NCBI GenBank assembly: GCA_030141605.1
Contig: JAQGDQ010000612.1
Span: 62,001-126,000 of the forward strand
Length of the DNA stretch: 64,000 nucleotides
Source: Tubiluchus corallicola
Taxonomy: Eukaryota; Priapulida; Priapulimorpha; Priapulimorphida; Tubiluchidae
Direction of reading: 5' to 3'
The position numbers and the translations under genes were made by a program. The stretch's first letter is position 1; every line of letters begins with the position of its first letter. This document shows, one piece after another, positions 1 through 13,300 of this stretch. A model generated the notes under the pieces. The model was not told the origin of the DNA, made no database searches, and worked only from the letters and a program-made list of their open reading frames with translations.

Positions 1-1068
1 CCTGCAGCAAAAAATGATGAAAAATTTACACGGGGTGAAAATATGAAGCCTTACAATAGATTAAACTTCATTTAATAAATTTACTGTTATCTTAACAGAG
101 AGCCTGCTGCTTTTAGCGTAACCTAGACAAAGTTTCAATAGCATGCAAGTCATATTTCAGTATTTTAACTTACTTATTTTTCAAAGCAATGGTCAAAATG
201 AAGAGATTTCAGAATTTTCAAAAATCTGACCGAACTACGGATCTATGCCCGAATTTCGGGACACTCCGGGCCGGATCCCGAATGGTAGCAATCCTATTTG
301 TTAGCATTAACGATATTTCGGGAAACTCCCTCTGCTCCCTTCATCAGGTTACATATTTAAAATTACTCACATACAATTCCAGCATGTAATTTAATTTAAA
401 CACAGTAAACGATTTTCCATTTACTCTGAATTAAAAAGTTACGTTCTGGAATTTTACGTGATTAATTTTCTGTAACTTGTTGTAAGAGCAGTGATTTCCC
501 AAAATATCATTAATACTAATAAACCTTTTTGTGGTTAACTATTTCTTTATTATTATTCCTAATTTTGTTTACAAGAAAAAATACATTTGGAATTTTATCT
601 ATGTACTAAATTACTAATGTCAGCTTAAACTAAATCGTTTATATGTCTTTTAACCGTTTCTGCATTTGTCTTGTCAAGCCAAATATTATCTTTTTATCAT
701 CTAGGCAATAATTTTGGCAGCAGGAGAGGTAAACATTATTTTTGTTATCGTTTTACTTTCTATCTTAAATTACAAGTGCTTATGAAATGAAAGAATGAAT
801 TGCATTTAACACTAGAACGACTCGTCTAATAATTGTTAGTCCCTAAACTTTTCAGTACCACTGGGAGGAAATTTAGTCAACCCGGACGTGTGGCTGATTG
901 CCTGCTCTTTTCAATTATTAACCAGACTGAGCATTGCTTAATTTAAATGGAAGCCCAATTTAGAACTAATTTTTTATTATATTATCTGTTTGTGTTACTT
1001 ACATACCTCCTGTTACATAGGTACTGTTAATTACATCAGCCGGTTTGTGCTGAACTGACACCGCAACC
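1..1068. other. 5' flank and presumed 5' UTR of PDS5
   Basis: This AT-rich sequence has no recognisable gene. No TATA box is convincing near the PDS5 start codon, so the transcription start is not placed. A short GC-rich patch at 240-300 with repeated CGGG/CCCG words may be a repeat fragment, but I could not identify it. Confidence 0.4.
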
Positions 1069-4000
1069 ATGCCGAAAGCTTTAGCGAAGCGAGCGACAAA
1101 GACGGTCATTTATCCACCGGGATGTAAGGAAGTCGATGAGAATATGAGCACGGATGAGCTGATTCGCCGTCTCAAAGTAAGTATATGGCTGAGAACTGCA
1201 AAAGTACCAGTCCTGTAGCAGCCGGTAAATGATTTTGATTGGTAAATGACTCCACTCGATTGGTCTTAAGAAATCAGGTAGCAGTTTAACTGCAGTGAAT
1301 TACTCTTATGTTATTCCTTATTCTGAATTGTTATTCAAAGCGAGGTGAGTAGTCAAGTGGTCACTGTGTGTATCTTACGATCAAAGCTAAGCAGCAGCTA
1401 ACCTAATCAGTAAATGATTCACGATCACCTTGTGTTCAATTCGAATCTAAAATCGTGGATTCGAATAATTCGGCGTTTCAGCTACAAATTTTTTATCATT
1501 AAAAATGTTTGAAGCAGCTTGCAATTAACACAGTTTAGCTGCAATTTGCATACGCAATTGAGCAGATTATCAGTTTTTCTACTGCAGAACAGAGTCAAGT
1601 AATGTGCATGGTCTCTACAAGACCGCTTTTTATTCGAAAATCTTAAAAACTGAATTCGATTTGGATTCGAAATTTTAAATTCGAGTTACAAAACGGAAGC
1701 AGTAAACTCAAATGCTGTATTGATTTTGATAGAGCTGCGCAAGGGCATTCCAAGATATGGAGCAGACAGATAATTCCGAATACACAGAACTAGCTGTCCT
1801 CCTGGCAAGCGAGGGATTCTTAGAACACGAGAATAAAGATGTACGTTTGTTAGCGGCTTGCTGTATTGCGGATGTGTTCCGCGTCTTTGCACCAGAAGCG
1901 CCCTATAAAGATCCATCACAGTTAAAGGTTTGTGTTTTTGTGACTTTTACTTTCTGTGCTTTTGCTCTAATTCTTGAAGCAAGATTGTTGAAATATATTG
2001 ATTTTTATTTTTAATATAAACTTCTTTTTTTAGCAAATCTTTCTTTTCCTTGTGGAGCAACTGCGGGGATTGGAGGATCCTAAAGATCCGGCTTTCAAAC
2101 GCTATTTCTACCTGCTGGAAAACTTGGCCTGGGTGAAATCGTTCAACATCTGTATAGAGTTGGAGGATAATCAAGAAATATTCATTAAGTTGTTCAAGTT
2201 AATGTTTAGTATTGTGAAGTAAGTGAAACTTGTTTTCAAATCACTCCAACTGTTCATATTTGCCGAACTCTTGTTCTTGCGAATCTACAACTTATGAATG
2301 TTACCATTAATTTTTGAGTTGTCTGTTATAATTACAGTGTAGCCATTTTAATACATTAGCACTGAGGCACAGTTTTTGTATTTTCTGTGGCAATGAATGT
2401 TGCATCATATTCTATATTTAAGCATTGTTTTGTGGATTTTTCATGTCTGGATTTGTCCATTTCAGTGAGCTGCATTCCGTGAAGGTGAAGAATTTTATGC
2501 TGGACATGATGACGCCGGTCATTGCTGAAGCCGATTCCGTATCTCAGGAGCTACTGGACAGTGTTCTCATTAACATATGTGAACCCAGAAAGGTGTGTTC
2601 CTGCGTCTTCTATCAATGTATATAATAAGAAAATGTTGTAGCAAATAAATAAATTTTGTTTAGGCGTTTGTTTGCTAATGTGTTTAGCAATTTAATTAAT
2701 AGGTACTCGGTATAGTAAACTGATTTATTAATCCTCAGACTCCTAAGTAAAATATAGTGAGAAAACAGACAGTATAATATTTGCGAAACACCCATGTCAT
2801 TCTGTTAAACTTTGAAGCAAAACAGCTGAATTTTGCTAGAATTTTATTAGTAATGCGATTATCTTGTTAATCTTTTCGTAGACGCATCATAAATACGCTT
2901 TTGAGCTGGCGAGGGATTTATTGAAGCGAACAGTAGCAGCACTGGATCAGTACATACAAAATGTAAGTACCGCCAGCATCGTAGTTCATATGTTCTTAAT
3001 AGTAACGTTTTGAAAATTTAACCAGAATTTATTTGACTGACAAAGAAGTAGTGCGTATCTGTTATGGAGTTCATTTGAGCAGCTGTGTGAAGCCTAAATG
3101 CATGGCCTTCTTAATCTGTTGTGGTTAGACTGGAACCTTGTTTATTATGAAAAATAATCCTTTAAAGTGAGACAGTGAACCAGCAGATGTGTGTCAGCGA
3201 CGCTGAGATGTTAATGTTATTCCTATGCGAGGGGAACACCCACGATCAGTACGACAAGTGAAACCGCCCACAGCAGATATTGAGCCCGGGGAGTCAGTCA
3301 TCCATTCACTGATCAATCTCGCCAATGTTTGGTTGATAAGCACACGCTGTGACTACTTGTTTATTCCCCTCACCATTGTGCCTTAAACTTAAGCAGCTTT
3401 TCTGTGATCAAAATTCACTGAAGTGGACGAATTTTTTTATATGAAACAAACTTTAACTTTATGGCTCGAGGAATCGTTACTTATCATTTTTTTCTTGTGC
3501 AGTTCTTTAACAGTGTTCTGATACTTGGTAAGAAGGACAAGACTGATCTGTCTGGGCACATCTATGACTTAATCTACGAACTCAACCAAATCATTCCGCA
3601 GATTATGCTTACCATTCTACCACAGTTGGAGTATAAACTCAAAGTAAGTGTTTATAGCATCTCTATGTGCGCAAAATTGAATGAGTATCTTTGTAACACA
3701 ATGGCAGATTGTTCTCTCGCATACACCGGTTTATAGTGTCTTGTTTAAAATAAATTTCATGAAAACTTTATCTTACTAGACACGTGAAATGCCATTGGTT
3801 TTGCCTTGTTATAAACTTTTATGCCGATTTGTCTTTCGACACATTTCCTGAGAACTTATTTAGTGGAAAATGTATTGTTAGGAAACATGACCAAACTTGT
3901 GCATCTGTTCAAGAGTAGACAAACAGTCTTACTGGGTATAAGTTGACTTTATAGAAAATGAGGTGAGAGGCACATTTTAAATTGTTCTTAGTGAATCATT

Positions 4001-5154
4001 TGCTTGATTTTAACCTAAAGTTTGTTATAATGTTTGACATTGTTATCACTGCTACGTTGCAAGGACAAATTTCATCTATAAGTGGACAGTGGTCTATCTG
4101 ACAGCGATCTCTTTACCTTGTCATTTGAAAGAGGAAGTTCTTGTTTTTTTTGCTTTTGAACTGCTTGATGTGCATTTGTTTGAATGTATCATACCACCAG
4201 CACTAAAAATTATTGATTTCATTTAGAGCAATGAAGATAAAGAAAGACTGGACGCTACAAAATTACTTGCACGAATGTTTTCTGACCGTGATTCTGACCT
4301 GGCAGTGACCCATCCTCAGCTTTGGTCTTGCTTCATTGGCAGGTAATAATGAACAGGTGTTCTTATTCACAAACTTTTTACTTGTTATTATCGTGTCACA
4401 GGGAGAGTTCAGCGTGCGGGGCATTGACAACAGCTTTTCTCATTTTTCGGTACTGCTTTTCAATTTTTATTTATTTTTTATTTAAAATTTATTTCATACA
4501 TTGAAAATGTACATAGTATTATAAAAAAAATTAACCGTAGCTATACAAGTTGTAAAAAAATTACAACAGGGCCTAGATAAAATATTTACATACATACATA
4601 CATGCACAGACACACACACAAACACACACACACACATGCACAAACACAGTAACTTACTGAATGTTTATCTTATGCTGAACATTAAAATTTGCAGCCTTAT
4701 TTTGCACTGTTTTTTTTAAACTGCAGAATTTCCATTTCCTGTTGGACTTTCTTGTGCATTTCAAACTTGTTTGTGCTCGATTTTGTGCAATTTTAAATTA
4801 CTTAGAGGCTAATTGATTCTGCTGATATTCTACACCCAAGTTCAAAGATGGCTTCACAAGAGTAATGCATTGTACTCAGGAGCATTGCTACTTTTTGTTA
4901 GTGACAAACTGTATGTTTCTTCGCCACATAAATTGATGTTATTGCTAAATATTAAACTACTGAACTTACTGCCTGTGATGGTAAGTTTATTGTTAAGGTG
5001 AGCAATTGTTTTTTTCTCTAATTTTGCAGCTCATTAAATATGTTAATATTTCCTTCTAGGTTCAACGATATTAACGTCACGGTTCGAACCCGATGTGTAC
5101 AATATGCCATGCACTTTCTTGTCAACCAGCCTAAACTAGCAAAAGACGTGTGCG
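1069..5154 (+). CDS. PDS5: PDS5 exons 1-8 (N-terminal HEAT region)
   Basis: Exons are 1069-1176, 1733-1927, 2034-2218, 2466-2592, 2882-2962, 3503-3643, 4227-4342 and 5060-5154. Together they encode the N-terminus ([18 protein letters not shown]), the APEAPY motif at the end of exon 2, [18 protein letters not shown] in exon 3 and [14 protein letters not shown] in exon 8. All donors are GT (mostly GTAAGT or GTGAGT) and all acceptors AG. Exons 3, 7 and 8 end within codons that their partners complete. Introns are 0.1-1.0 kb. They contain a CA-rich microsatellite near 4605-4635 and otherwise nothing I can assign. Exon 2 has no nearby upstream ATG in frame; its acceptor at 1732 follows a stop codon, which confirms it is internal. 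Confidence 0.93.
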
Positions 5155-8100
5155 GTGAGTAGTTTTTGGAGAAAATCAATAATTTACCTGCTCAAAGTTT
5201 GTACAATATTTATACTTTATTAAAAAAGGATAAGAGTATGCAACAGTCTACTGTACCCAAGTGACGGTTACGGACTGTACGATTTGTTGAGAGTGTTTTC
5301 TTCGCAAAGTCTGCTGTACCCAAGTGACAGTTACGGACTGTACGATTTGTTGAGAGTGGTTTCTTCGCAAAGTCTACTGTACTCAAGTGACGGTTTACGG
5401 ACTGTACGATTTGTTGAGAGTGGTTTCTTGGCAAAGTCTACTGTACTCAAGTGACGGTTTACGGACTGTACGATTTGTTGAGAGTGTTTTTTTCGCAAAG
5501 TCTACTGTACTCAAGTGACGGTTTATGGACTGTATTTCATTTCTAGTTGTTTTTTTTCAACAGACCAGTTAAAGATGCGCTGCCATGATCCGGAGGAGAA
5601 CGTGCGTTTCGAAGTCGTCCTGGCGATAGTGGGGGCAGCAAGAAAAGAGATTACCATCGTTTTGAACAACATTGAAATCCTGGACTATGTGAAAGAGCGC
5701 ACTTTGGACAAAAAGGTAGTATATTCATATTTAGTCTTAAAAATGTCCTTGAAAATGATTATGATTCGTTTCTTGACCGCACTTGGCACGACACATCATG
5801 AATTGCTATCTTTCAGCAATAATTCGAAGTAAAGAAACTCTGGTTTTAAAGGCTATGGCAAATAGTTACGCACATTTTTCCTATTGACAAAGACTAAAAG
5901 GAGGATATTTATAGGCTTATGCAACTGTGCTCCACAAATGTCTTAAAATGTGCGTTAGGGCTCCCCGTTAAAATTAGCGATGTAGTTGTTAATGAGTGAG
6001 CTCATATTTTTATCTTTGGCAGTTTAAAATACGGAAAGAAGCGTTGCTGGGATTAGCTCAGATCTACAAGAAGATCATGTCAACACCGACGTTGGGTGCG
6101 GAGGATCAGGAGAAGTTCGCTTGGATACGAAACAAAGTTATGCACGCCTACTATCAGCAACAACTTGACGATAGGTAGGTGGCGCACTGCAATTGGGCTT
6201 GTGTATTTGCAAATTGTCGTATGATTTTAAAACCTTTTACAAAAAAAACCTGATTGAAGAGAGAAGTAAGTTTCTGTGCTGTCAATATTGTCATTTTATT
6301 GAATGATTTTGGTTATTAAAGTTGCAATTCAAAGCAAACTACGTATAAGAAGGTTTTTGCTTCTCTTCTGCATATTCATATTGTAATAAACTGTATTTGG
6401 GTTTTCTTAAATTGATGTTGTGTAAATAAAATACTTTAAATTGAATTAAAGTAGTCTAATCGAGCACTTGCACATTGACAACATTATTAAGTGTTTTATT
6501 AATTACTCGAATATTGAGCATTGTGCAATATGATTTGTGAAATAATTTAAATCAACATTATTGTCAATGTAATTGATAAAACAAAAATTTGATCAGTAAG
6601 AACAGCTCAGTATAATTGATGGTTATACTGTGCGTATGTATACCCTGTAAGAAACAATGTGTCATTATCGTGCCGATTTATGTATGTTATTCATCACTAT
6701 GTATGTAGGTGTTGCTTTATAAGCTGTAGCAAAATAAAGCATCTGGAAATTGCTATTTTAACAATTTTTACGTAATTTCATAGCTTAGGCAGTTATAATA
6801 GTATTTCATTCGTAAATTTAATTATTCTTAAAAGACACTTGTAGTTATCAGTTGGAAAACAATAGTATTTAAAGCAAAACTGTGTGCCGGCAGCTTTGTG
6901 TGGATTTTCGTCAAGCGGATAAAAGAAATTTGCATTAATTGCAATTTTCTCTTTTCGTTTGAAAGAATTGAATACATTTATTTACACTATTATTTATATT
7001 TACAATGCTTTGGCGATTGTGTAAAATATATGTTTTGCCGTTACGACAGGTTACTCGTGGAGAAGATTTTGCACACCTGTTTGGTACCCTACAGTTTAGA
7101 AGTGACGGAACGCATGACGCGTCTGTACCAGCTCTATGCCACGGTCGACAATCATGCGTTGAAATCTATTAACGAGCTCTTTAAATGTCAGATGGTGTAA
7201 GTGATCTTTCTACTCCGTGAAAGACCTATGAAAGAGTGTTTATAGTTCTTAGTATACCTGTGTTCTGTATACTGAAAAAGCAGGAGTCTCTGATGACCTG
7301 GCCGATTTAGAAAGTCCTTCGAATATGTGCAGTGCTCTGTTTTTTGGTGCATTTTTTTGCAATTCGAAAAATATTACCTATTAATATTGATAATTTTGCT
7401 AATGGACATCAGCTGTTTGTATCTATATAGTTTACCTCTCCAGTGTTTTATTTAGAACATAAATTCGATGCTTTTTTTTTAATAATGTAGGCCTAAACTA
7501 TAAATTCTCAACTTGGATTTGTCCGACAGTGGATCCAAGATTTCTGCTGCCGGTGTGCATACTTGCTCCACAAAATTTGAATAAATGTTCGACTGCAAGT
7601 GTTTGCTTAAGCAGACTGCCGAGTCGATAGTTTTCTTAATTTCATCTCTGTAGCCATCTTGTTTTCTTTCTTTTTTCAATCCTAGTCACTAAGTTTGACA
7701 CAGTAATGACAGCGATTAAAATCATTTTATATGTAGCAATTAAAATCAGACAGAACTAATTTGTTTTTTTTAATCTGGCGTCAACTGTCCTACTTGCTAT
7801 ATCAGCATTTGTTAATACTAAAGTATCTCCATAATGTGTAACAATCAGACTTCCCTATTTGACATACCGTTAGGTCAGCCTGCTGCGAATATATGACCAG
7901 CCACTTTGCCAATTGTAGCAAATATTGACAAAATGCCTTTAATTTGTCGGGAGTAATTTTTGTCCATGGTGTGCCTCTATTCTTGTAAAGTATGATTAGT
8001 GAATCAACTTACCATATTAATTGTTCTATGTCAATCTTCACACAGGTTTACGCATCTACAAAAACGTTTAAGGCCGTGTGCATCTTCAAAACAGTGTAGA

Positions 8101-10302
8101 TCAAAGAACGAACTATCGAGTATTCGTATATGAACACCTACCTTGTGTCATATTAATATCATCTACTTGGTTCTTACTAAATGCGCTGTTAGTTTGTCAT
8201 TCCTTCTCTTCGCTTGTGTTTTTACTTTAATTGCTTGATGTTTGTTTCCAGTGTACGTAGTCATGTCAGGCAGCTGGTACAACTTCACCAACAAGAGTTT
8301 GATGATGAAACGCAGCAAGCTATACAAGCAAAGCTGTATGTCATTACACGTAAGTAAATTCATTTTTACTTTTGTAATTTTCGTTTATAATTCACCTGCC
8401 AGCAAATTTAATCCTGCATTTGTCACCTGGGTTGCTTAAATGCAATGCCCTCTTTGAACTCCGACGTGATTGTATGATTTGATTTTTTGCATTTTAATGT
8501 ATATTTTCCTGAAGTTCAATTAACAGATGTGTTCAAGATTCGTACCAATGACACATACTTGTAATACAAGTTATTTTGATAAACTTAAGTTATTAATGTT
8601 ATTGCTATATTTATGTGTTAACATTTATTTGTTTATTTGAAAATGTGAGAAATTTGCTTAGGTTTAAAGCCATTATTTAATTTGAGTAATTTTACATTTG
8701 GCTAAGTTCAGTCCAGGGGCATGATCAATGTTTAAGTGTGTTAATTTATTCTCATTAATTGACCAGTCATCACATGACTCAGTCTGTTACTACCTCACCA
8801 AGCCAAGCAGAATCTATTCAAATATGTTGTTTCCCTTGTCAGACAAACAAGCATTTTTATCTACAGTCACAGTAGCAGTTTTTATGGGACCTTTGTCAAA
8901 CATAGAGAATTCTTGTTTTGTATCATGTGACTATCATATAGATGGAGCCACAAACTTTGGTTACGCAGTTAGCTTAGCCACAAAAAGATGCTACAAGCCC
9001 CGTGACTGGTGATCAGAACTTGTAAAATAATGCGATGTAAAACAAAACTCATTGTGTCGAAGTTAAACAGTGTGGAGCCTTGCTAGTGACTACATAAGTG
9101 TCTGCAGGAAAGCCACTTTTCCAGCACTTTATTTGCCGTAATGTGGCCGCTGTCTATTTAACTTGTGAGCGATAGAGGAATCTGAACGTTGCTAGGATAT
9201 TACTACTGATTCAATGTCTCGTAGATGTTTATCATTAGTAACCTAATAGGTCCTGGTACTACCACAATTATTTAAGATTAATAGTAGGCCTCGATGTTGA
9301 ATGCTGGATTGTGGCTTGCAAAAAATGCAATTTAGTAAGTAAGGTCTGGAAATACTACCTTTGAGTTCTTATAATTAGAGATCAGAGCTGCGCCATTTCA
9401 GCTGAGCCTCAGCTGGTTCATTTCTACAGTTGACCTAGCCGATAAGAAACCCAATTTTTGCAGGCTGCTAAGATTTTCGCTCTTGTGATAATGACAATGC
9501 AAATCACTCGTTGAAATATGACATGTTGAAATATTGATTCATCGATAACCAAGATAAGCCTCAACAAGAGTTCCATTTAAATTGTATTTGCAATAAATCC
9601 ATTGCTTTTTTATAATAACAAAAAATTGATCTCTAATGCATTATATGAATTTGTACATCAGCTTTTTCCTGTGTGTAGGCAACACAAATTATTTAAAAAA
9701 ACTGTCTCCATGATTTAACAGTTAACTAACAATTTATCATTTAGTTAACAAAAATTCGTAGCTTTTGCTGACTTAGCTGATTTTTTCTTTAAGCCAACTC
9801 AGCTGAAAAGTCTGTCAATCTCAACCGAGCTAGCTGATTTACTGTGTGGGTCAGATGACATAGTAGCAACTGACTCAACTTTAGCCAAGCTAACTGATTT
9901 ATTGTGTGAGTCAGCTGATGTAGTAGCAACTGACTCAGCTTCAGCCGAGCTAGCTGATTTACTGTGTGAGTCAGCTGATGTAGTAGCAAATGACTCAGCT
10001 TCAGCCTCTACTTATAATGCCACATACATGCTAGAATAAACATTTAGTTTTGGTCATTAAGGTTTGTACGTTCACTTGTTCTTGTAGGTCAGTTACCGGA
10101 TACGGCCAAGGCATCAGAGTACATCAACAAATTCTGCATCCTCTTGCGGGAAGACATTCGAATTCGGGCATACATGGAGAAGTTGGTTAGTCCCGACTGC
10201 ATGTGCAAGAAAGCCGAAGAATGCGTGGTAAGCTTCTGAAAGTGATCACCAGATGGCTGTCGTGTTGCTCTTCCGTTTGCATCTCATTTCTGTTATTGTC
10301 AC

Positions 10303-10374
<72 letters not shown>

Positions 10375-13300
10375 GGCTGTCTTTCAAAGGTTATATTTGC
10401 TGTTGTGATCTCATTATTAAAACACATAAATTGTTATCTACGAACTTATCTGATTCTTATGCTTCCTTTAGAGTATAATTGTTTATTTTGTTGTTGTTGT
10501 TGTTGTTGTTGTATTTTACTGTAAAAGCTTCTGGTCTATGCTTTACTGTGACTGTGAGTAGAACCTTTCTGCTTCGGATTAACAGTAAATAAAGTGATCT
10601 GTTTGTGGTAGAATACAAGGTGTCACCAATGAAAAGGATTTTCCAGATTTGTCACAAAGTTATTGAGACTGACTTCCATTTGTGTGTGATGAAATAATGT
10701 TGTAGAAATTATGGTCGCGTTTTTCTGCGTAACTTTGTCGGGCTTTTGATTCCATGCTGAGTTATTAAGTGTGATGAAAATTATTGTACAATATGATATT
10801 GTATAATATTGTACACACGCAGTACCAGAGCTGTTAAATCTTGGTCGGTCTTGTCTGGTAGCTGATTGCACTGAAGAAAAATGCTTCTACTGTGGTAACC
10901 CTGGTTTATATGAATTTGGTAAATTATCGTTCCAGTTTCAGTGGTTGTCGTAAATGTGAGATCATCTGGCAACTACTATAGTTTTGTCTTACTTAATTAT
11001 AGGAAAACCTGCTTACTGTCTGCCTAATGAATAGCGACATTTTATATGTTTTGTATGTGGACTATATACTGATGGTTGTAGGTTTGAGAGGGTTACCTTA
11101 TTGGCTCATAAAATGTTTTCAAGTTGTGGAGAATTGGTCTTTGTTTATAGTTGTTTTTTTTATTTGTGTTTTAGAGGGAAGTTTTGAAGAAACTGGGTAA
11201 TCCAACTCAGAATAATGTCTATTACATGACGATAAAGCAACTGTTAGAGCGGGTCGCCCCGGTGATGATAGACATGGAAGCCATCTTGGTTTTGCTCAAG
11301 TACGTCGACGATTCGGTGAGAGGTATGGGAGAGATTGACGACACGATTGGATGCAGGGGGTCAGAACGAGGCCTCGACTTGGTGTTGGTAAGTATTGACA
11401 AAAGTTGAGAACGTCATAATTGTTGTAATTATAAAAGGCTTCTGGGAAATTGGGCTCATTATTAGAAGAAGTGAAACCTAGCCACGGGGGGGGGGGGGGG
11501 GCAAGCCAGCCCAACTCAGTGCCGGTCCCAAGCCCTGATAAATAGGGAGGGTTAGGGTCAGGAAGGGCATCCGCCTGTAAAAACTGCGCCAAAACCTTCT
11601 ATGAATGAGTCGGTGAGACTTAAAGGGAAAGTCCACAAAGGAGTGGTCAGACCCGCTCTAATCTATGGGCTAGAAGCAGCTTCTCTAAAGAAGACCGAAG
11701 AGAAGAAAATGGGTGTGGTGGAGATGAGGATGTTTGAGATGGATGGTGGGAATAACAAGAAGAGATAAAAATAGAAATAATAATATCAGAGGAACAGTAA
11801 AAGTAGTGGAGGCCTCGCAAGATTGCGATAGTATGGGCACCTGAAAAGAAGAGTCGGTGAAGATCTTGTGGGAATTGAAGACACAAATGAAGAGATGGTC
11901 AACAACAGGAATGCTTGGAGAAGACTCATTCACAACGGCAACCCCGAATAGGGAAAAGCTGGGAAGAAGAAGAAGAATTATTAGAAGAAGTGTAAGAATT
12001 AGTGTGAGAATTTAGCAGTAAAAGTGCGATTAGTGCCTTGTATAATTAGTAAAACCACTTCAAAGTGCTGATTATTTCTCACTTTGGTAGTCCATTCTTC
12101 CACCAATGAAATCACTGAAACAAAGCAGATCACCGTCAATTTGTGTTAAATGTATTACAAATTTTTGCAAAAAGACTACATAGGTAATTTTCAAGTATTC
12201 TTGTGTGAATATTGGGTAAGTTGCAAATGTTTGGATTAGCTTAATCGGCATGCACCTACTAAAAGCCACCAGTCACATCATATTTTTAAGTGAATGGCGG
12301 CTGCCTCTGTGCCACAAAAATTCTATGCAACAATAGTATAATTTAACTTTGTACTTTATAGATACTTCTTTAGCAAATTTCTTTGTTATATTTTCCTAAA
12401 TTTACAGTAAAATAAACATGAACATAAACATGCTAAATGACTTGTCTTTTCCTTTAAGTGCATTATTTCTGTGTCTCGGCTGCAGGGGAGGCTGTGTGTG
12501 TGTGTGTGTGTGCGTGCGTGCGTGCAGGCACGCGCGAGCACGCATGCGGGGGCGTGCATACGTACGTGTGACGTGTGAGTGTGTGCCACATAGAACACGA
12601 GAAATAATTCTTAATGGCGTGAATAAAAATCATTAATAAGAGCTCCCTTAATCAATAAAATGGAAAAGACACAATGTTTCACGCCATCACTGTGAAGTGT
12701 CTTCAGGTGAAAGGAGAAAAAGAAAAAATGCGTAAAAAAATAGAAGAAAGTCTATTAGGCCCTCATCTTGTGCATTTATATTTTTTCTCTGCTCACCTGA
12801 ACACTGTGGGAACCACGATAACCGCGGTTACTCTGCTTACCTGAACACCGTGGGAACCACGATAACCGCTGTTACTCTGCCCACCTGAACACTGTGGGAA
12901 CCATGATAACCCCGGTTGCAATATACATTCCATAATTTTCATTCACTTTTCGTTATCATACAGCTTAAATTTTTGTTTGTTTGATAGTTTGTTGTTTGGC
13001 TAGCAGCAGCTCGTATTTTTTGTATGCATGTTTGCTTTAGTATATTTGAAGTTACTAATTACTTACAATCCAATACACATATATTAAACGAAAACCGGAC
13101 CCCATTTTAAACTATGGCTTAATATAATCTGCCCTATAATATGTTGCCTGGATCTCGCAAACGTGTTGCACAAAAACAGGTGCCGTACCTCTCAGTTTAG
13201 AGGTGTTCAGTTGTGATGCAGTGCACATGTTCCAGAGCTTCTGCATCAACATAGTTGTAAACTTGAAAAAAATTTCCAGCTTTTTGTGTATCACTGAATA

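Noticed and set aside
3130-3390. Possible SINE in PDS5 intron 5, with faint similarity to 63690-63780 (CATCCATCCACTGATCA-type words)
   Set aside because: The similarity is too patchy by eye and no flanking duplication or tail was found.
8728-9012. 94-residue open frame in PDS5 intron 12
   Set aside because: It shows no recognisable protein and no splice or promoter context linking it to a gene; PDS5 exons 12 and 13 join in phase without it.
10187-10478. Poly-Leu and poly-Asn open frames
   Set aside because: They come from the TTA microsatellite.
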